Below, one piece after another: positions 5,225 through 7,052 of a stretch of DNA of 7,052 nt. This DNA is from Chloroflexota bacterium (GTDB lineage: Bacteria; Chloroflexota; Dehalococcoidia; Dehalococcoidales; RBG-16-60-22): the NCBI GenBank assembly GCA_016875955.1, contig VGOH01000058.1:1-7052 (forward strand). The letters run 5' to 3'. The first letter of the stretch is position 1. Every line of letters starts with the position of its first letter. Below the pieces are notes generated by a model. The model searched no databases. It had not been told where the DNA came from and was given only the letters and a program-made list of their open reading frames with translations. The translations under genes were made by a program, and so were the position numbers.

Positions 5225-5998
5225 TTGGCAGAGCGCACCAAAATGGTACTGATTATGGAATATGACGGCACAAAATACAATGGTTTTCAGCTGCAGGCGG
5301 AACAGCCCACTGTCCAGGGTGAGATTGAGTCAGCCCTGCGGAAGCTTACCGGAGAGAAAATCCGCGTGCTGGCAGCCAGCCGCACCGATACCGGTGTTCA
5401 CGCCCGCGAGCAGGTGGTGAGTTTCCGCACCACCTCATCATTGCCAGAGCCAAAATTCGTCAGTGGACTGAACCACTACCTGCCCGAAGATATCGCCGTG
5501 AAGGACGTTTATCGGGTCAGAGACACCTTCAACGTCCGCCGCGGGGCGGCGAGCCGTGAATACCATTACCTTATATTAAACCGCGCTGCCCGCTCCCCCC
5601 TCCGGCACCGCTTCGCCCACCATGTGCCGGGCAGGCTGGACGTGGCAGCGATGAATGAGGCCTGCCGGTGCCTCATCGGTGAACATGACTTCGCCTCATT
5701 TGCCACCGCCCTGGAAGGCAAGACCAAGAGCACAATGCGCCGCGTCTATCAGGCTGACGTGACCAGGGACGGCGACCTGGTTACTTTCCGCATCGTCGCC
5801 AGCTCATTTTTGCCCCATCAGGTTCGGAACATGGCTGGCGCACTCATCAGGGCCGGCCTGGGAAAGATGACAGCCGACGAATTTCGTAGTATATTAGAAG
5901 CGGGTAAGCCCGGACTGGCCGGGCCGACGGCGCCCGCCTGCGGGCTGTGCCTGATGCGGGTGAATTATCCACACTCCTGGGAGGAACTGCGTAATTGA
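5225..5998 (+). CDS. truA: tRNA pseudouridine synthase A (positions 38-40)
   Basis: TruA converts uridines 38-40 in the anticodon arm of many tRNAs to pseudouridine, which helps reading-frame maintenance. From the TTG start the protein has 257 residues, within the usual range. The N-terminal strand VLIMEYDGTKYNGFQLQ leads to the catalytic motif ASRTDTGVHA (51-60), with the nucleophile Asp55. SREYHYLI (110-117) contains the conserved tyrosine region, GEHDFASF is at 152-159, SFLPHQVRNMAG at 194-205, and APACGLCL near the end closes the fold. The start is a judgement: TTG 5225 has AAAGGGG 5 nt upstream, ATG 5243 would leave six fewer residues with no ribosome-binding site, and ATG 5153 would overlap rplQ by 38 nt. 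It follows rplQ after 34 nt and overlaps rplM by 4 nt, so it shares the ribosomal transcript. Confidence 0.95.
   Translation: MAERTKMVLIMEYDGTKYNGFQLQAEQPTVQGEIESALRKLTGEKIRVLAASRTDTGVHAREQVVSFRTTSSLPEPKFVSGLNHYLPEDIAVKDVYRVRDTFNVRRGAASREYHYLILNRAARSPLRHRFAHHVPGRLDVAAMNEACRCLIGEHDFASFATALEGKTKSTMRRVYQADVTRDGDLVTFRIVASSFLPHQVRNMAGALIRAGLGKMTADEFRSILEAGKPGLAGPTAPACGLCLMRVNYPHSWEELRN
5979..5984 (+). promoter_or_regulatory. Ribosome-binding site for rplM, inside the truA end
   Basis: GGGAGG lies 10 nt before TTG 5995, within the last codons of truA. Together with the conserved first residues MKTHV it supports the TTG start. Confidence 0.6.
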
Positions 5999-6453
5999 AA
6001 ACTCACGTCACCAAAAGCAAGGAAGTTAAGCGCCAGTGGCATGTCATTGATGCCACCGATAAGACACTGGGCAAGCTGGCCACAGAGGCAGCTGGTCTGC
6101 TCATGGGCAAACACAAGCCCATTTTCAGCCACAATCTTGACGCCGGCGACCACGTGGTCGTGGTCAATGCTGAGAAGGTCAGGGTTACGGGCAACAAGCT
6201 GAAAGATAAGCATTACTACCGGCATTCCGGCTATCCCCAGGGATTCAGGAGCATAACATTGGAAAAAATGATGCAGGATAAGCCGACGTACGCCGTAGAG
6301 CATGCCATCAGAGGTATGCTGCCGCACACCAGACTGGGCGAGCAGATTTTTAAAAAACTCAGGGTTTATGCCGGTGATGCGCACCCTCATCTCGCACAGA
6401 TAACCCGGTCATCAAGCACCGAGCCAAAGACAGAAAAGCAGAAGGTAAGCTAA
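5995..6453 (+). CDS. rplM: 50S ribosomal protein L13
   Basis: L13 is an early-assembling protein of the large subunit. The 152-residue product begins MKTHVTKSKEVKRQWHVIDA, aligning with the canonical MKTY...W-V-DA start, then TLGKLATEAAGLLMGKHKP (24-42), DHVVVVNAEKVRVTGNK (52-68), the signature YYRHSGYPQGFRS (74-86), VEHAIRGMLPHTRLG (101-115) and KKLRVYAGDAHPHLAQ (120-135). The last 15 or so residues form a polar, lysine-rich extension beyond the common end. The start is TTG; it overlaps the truA stop as TTGA, and the ribosome-binding site lies in truA. Its TAA stop is immediately followed by the rpsI ATG, so L13 and S9 are made as a pair, as they are in nearly all bacteria. Confidence 0.97.
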   Translation: MKTHVTKSKEVKRQWHVIDATDKTLGKLATEAAGLLMGKHKPIFSHNLDAGDHVVVVNAEKVRVTGNKLKDKHYYRHSGYPQGFRSITLEKMMQDKPTYAVEHAIRGMLPHTRLGEQIFKKLRVYAGDAHPHLAQITRSSSTEPKTEKQKVS

Positions 6454-6852
6454 ATGGCAGTAAAACAAGCCTACTTTAACGGTACCGGACGGAGAAAGAC
6501 ATCAATAGCCCAGGTAAGAATTATGCCCGGCAATGGCGCCATAATTATCAATGGCGTGCCTTTTGAAGAGCTGTTCACCAGCGTTGAGCACCGCCGCACC
6601 ATACTGCAGCCTCTGCTGGTCACGGAAAGCCTGAGCAAATACAACGCCATGGTCAAGGTAAGCGGCGGCGGCACCACCGGCCAGAGCGGTGCCATCTCAC
6701 ACGGCATTGCCCGGGCGCTGGTGGCGGCAGATGAAAGCCACCGACCGGTGCTGCGCCAGAACGGCCTGCTTACCCGCGACCCGCGGGTTAAAGAGCGGAA
6801 GAAACCGGGCCTCAGGCGAGCACGCAAGGCACCTCAGTACACCAAGCGGTAA
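6454..6852 (+). CDS. rpsI: 30S ribosomal protein S9
   Basis: S9 lies in the head of the small subunit, and its C-terminal arginine reaches the P-site tRNA anticodon loop. The 132-residue protein shows FNGTGRRKTSIAQVRIMPG (8-26), GGGTTGQSGAISHGIARAL (71-89) and the strongly basic end LTRDPRVKERKKPGLRRARK (106-125) followed by APQYTKR. The final Lys-Arg is the conserved tRNA-contacting end. The ATG directly abuts the rplM stop, with an AAGGT-type sequence about 7 nt upstream inside rplM. It is the last gene of the run; the terminator hairpin begins 17 nt after its stop codon. Confidence 0.97.
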   Translation: MAVKQAYFNGTGRRKTSIAQVRIMPGNGAIIINGVPFEELFTSVEHRRTILQPLLVTESLSKYNAMVKVSGGGTTGQSGAISHGIARALVAADESHRPVLRQNGLLTRDPRVKERKKPGLRRARKAPQYTKR

Positions 6853-6868
6853 AATTAAAGAGTAAGAC

Positions 6869-6906
6869 AAAAGCAACGGTCTATCTCATTCTAGCCGTTG
6901 CTTTTT
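6869..6906 (+). terminator. Intrinsic terminator after rpsI, possibly bidirectional
   Basis: GCAACGG (6873-6879) pairs perfectly with CCGTTGC (6895-6901). The helix can be lengthened outward by AAAA/TTTT (6869-6872 with 6902-6905) and inward, past a bulged base at 6880, by CTA/TAG, leaving an 8-nt loop. Five T residues follow on the + strand, as expected for a Rho-independent terminator ending the ribosomal run. Read from the other strand, the same stem is followed by TTTTGTC, a weaker tract, so it may also end the convergent mutase gene, whose stop is 14 nt away. Confidence 0.85.
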
Positions 6907-6919
6907 ATTTCAAGTCTAT

Positions 6920-7052
6920 TTAAATTCCCGCCAGCTTCTTACCCGCCTCCAGCAGCTTTTTCACCCTGACGTCAGAGCTGCTCTCGGCGTAGATGCGGAG
7001 CACCGGCTCCGTGCCGGAAAACCTCACCAGCAGCCAGCTGTTGTCGGCCAGA
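6920..7052 (-). CDS. Phosphoglucomutase/phosphomannomutase family protein, C-terminal end (partial)
   Basis: On the - strand a frame enters from the right edge and ends at TAA (6922-6920). The 43 whole codons read LADNSWLLVRFSGTEPVLRI followed by YAESSSDVRVKKLLEAGKKLAGI. The segment SGTEPVLRIYAE is the phosphate-binding loop of the fourth domain of alpha-D-phosphohexomutases, which move phosphate between C1 and C6 (or C2) of sugar or glucosamine phosphates. The visible part does not tell whether the enzyme is a phosphoglucomutase, phosphomannomutase or GlmM, so I give no symbol. The gene is convergent with the ribosomal run and separated from rpsI by 67 nt that hold the terminator. It is too short to appear as a long open frame, but the motif is clear. 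Confidence 0.9.
   Translation of the reverse strand, partial: LADNSWLLVRFSGTEPVLRIYAESSSDVRVKKLLEAGKKLAGI

Noticed and set aside
1..7052. CRISPR arrays, insertion sequences, tRNA genes, phage genes or defence genes
   Set aside because: No repeat arrays, transposase frames, terminal inverted repeats or tRNA-like folds were seen; nearly every base belongs to conserved housekeeping genes.

Overview
The window is a dense stretch of bacterial housekeeping DNA: the distal end of the spc operon running into the alpha operon and then the L13/S9 genes. All thirteen genes of the run are on the + strand, in the order secY (3' end only), adk, map, infA, rpmJ, rpsM, rpsK, rpsD, rpoA, rplQ, truA, rplM, rpsI. 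A hairpin terminator (about 6869-6906) ends the run. A fourteenth gene enters from the right edge on the - strand and carries the C-terminal end of a phosphohexomutase.

The gene order and protein sequences are bacterial. GC-rich composition, frequent TTG starts, an RpoA that reads like those of Chloroflexota, and the lack of ECF-transporter genes between rplQ and truA (usual in Firmicutes) suggest a member of Chloroflexota, perhaps Dehalococcoidia. This placement is an inference from remembered family resemblance, not from a search.

Layout: 2-472 is the end of the SecY translocon channel. 558-1978 holds adenylate kinase and methionine aminopeptidase, overlapping by 4 nt. 1971-2320 holds IF-1 and L36. 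2334-3779 holds S13, S11 and S4. 3801-5190 holds RNA polymerase alpha and L17, overlapping by 11 nt. 5225-5998 is the tRNA pseudouridine synthase TruA. 5995-6852 holds L13 and S9, directly adjacent. 6853-6919 is the terminator spacer, and 6920-7052 is the convergent mutase gene. The largest gap is the 85 nt between secY and adk; no gene-free stretch reaches 300 nt.

The genes supply ribosomal subunits, initiation factor, transcriptase, secretion channel, N-terminal methionine removal, tRNA modification and nucleotide balance as one growth-linked unit. All complete genes are intact, with no frameshift, insertion or mobile element. I see no new system here. The items worth a second look are small: four TTG starts in conserved genes, a 32-codon ORF bridging secY and adk, an acidic tail on RpoA that also carries the rplQ ribosome-binding site, and an altered motif in the last SecY helix.
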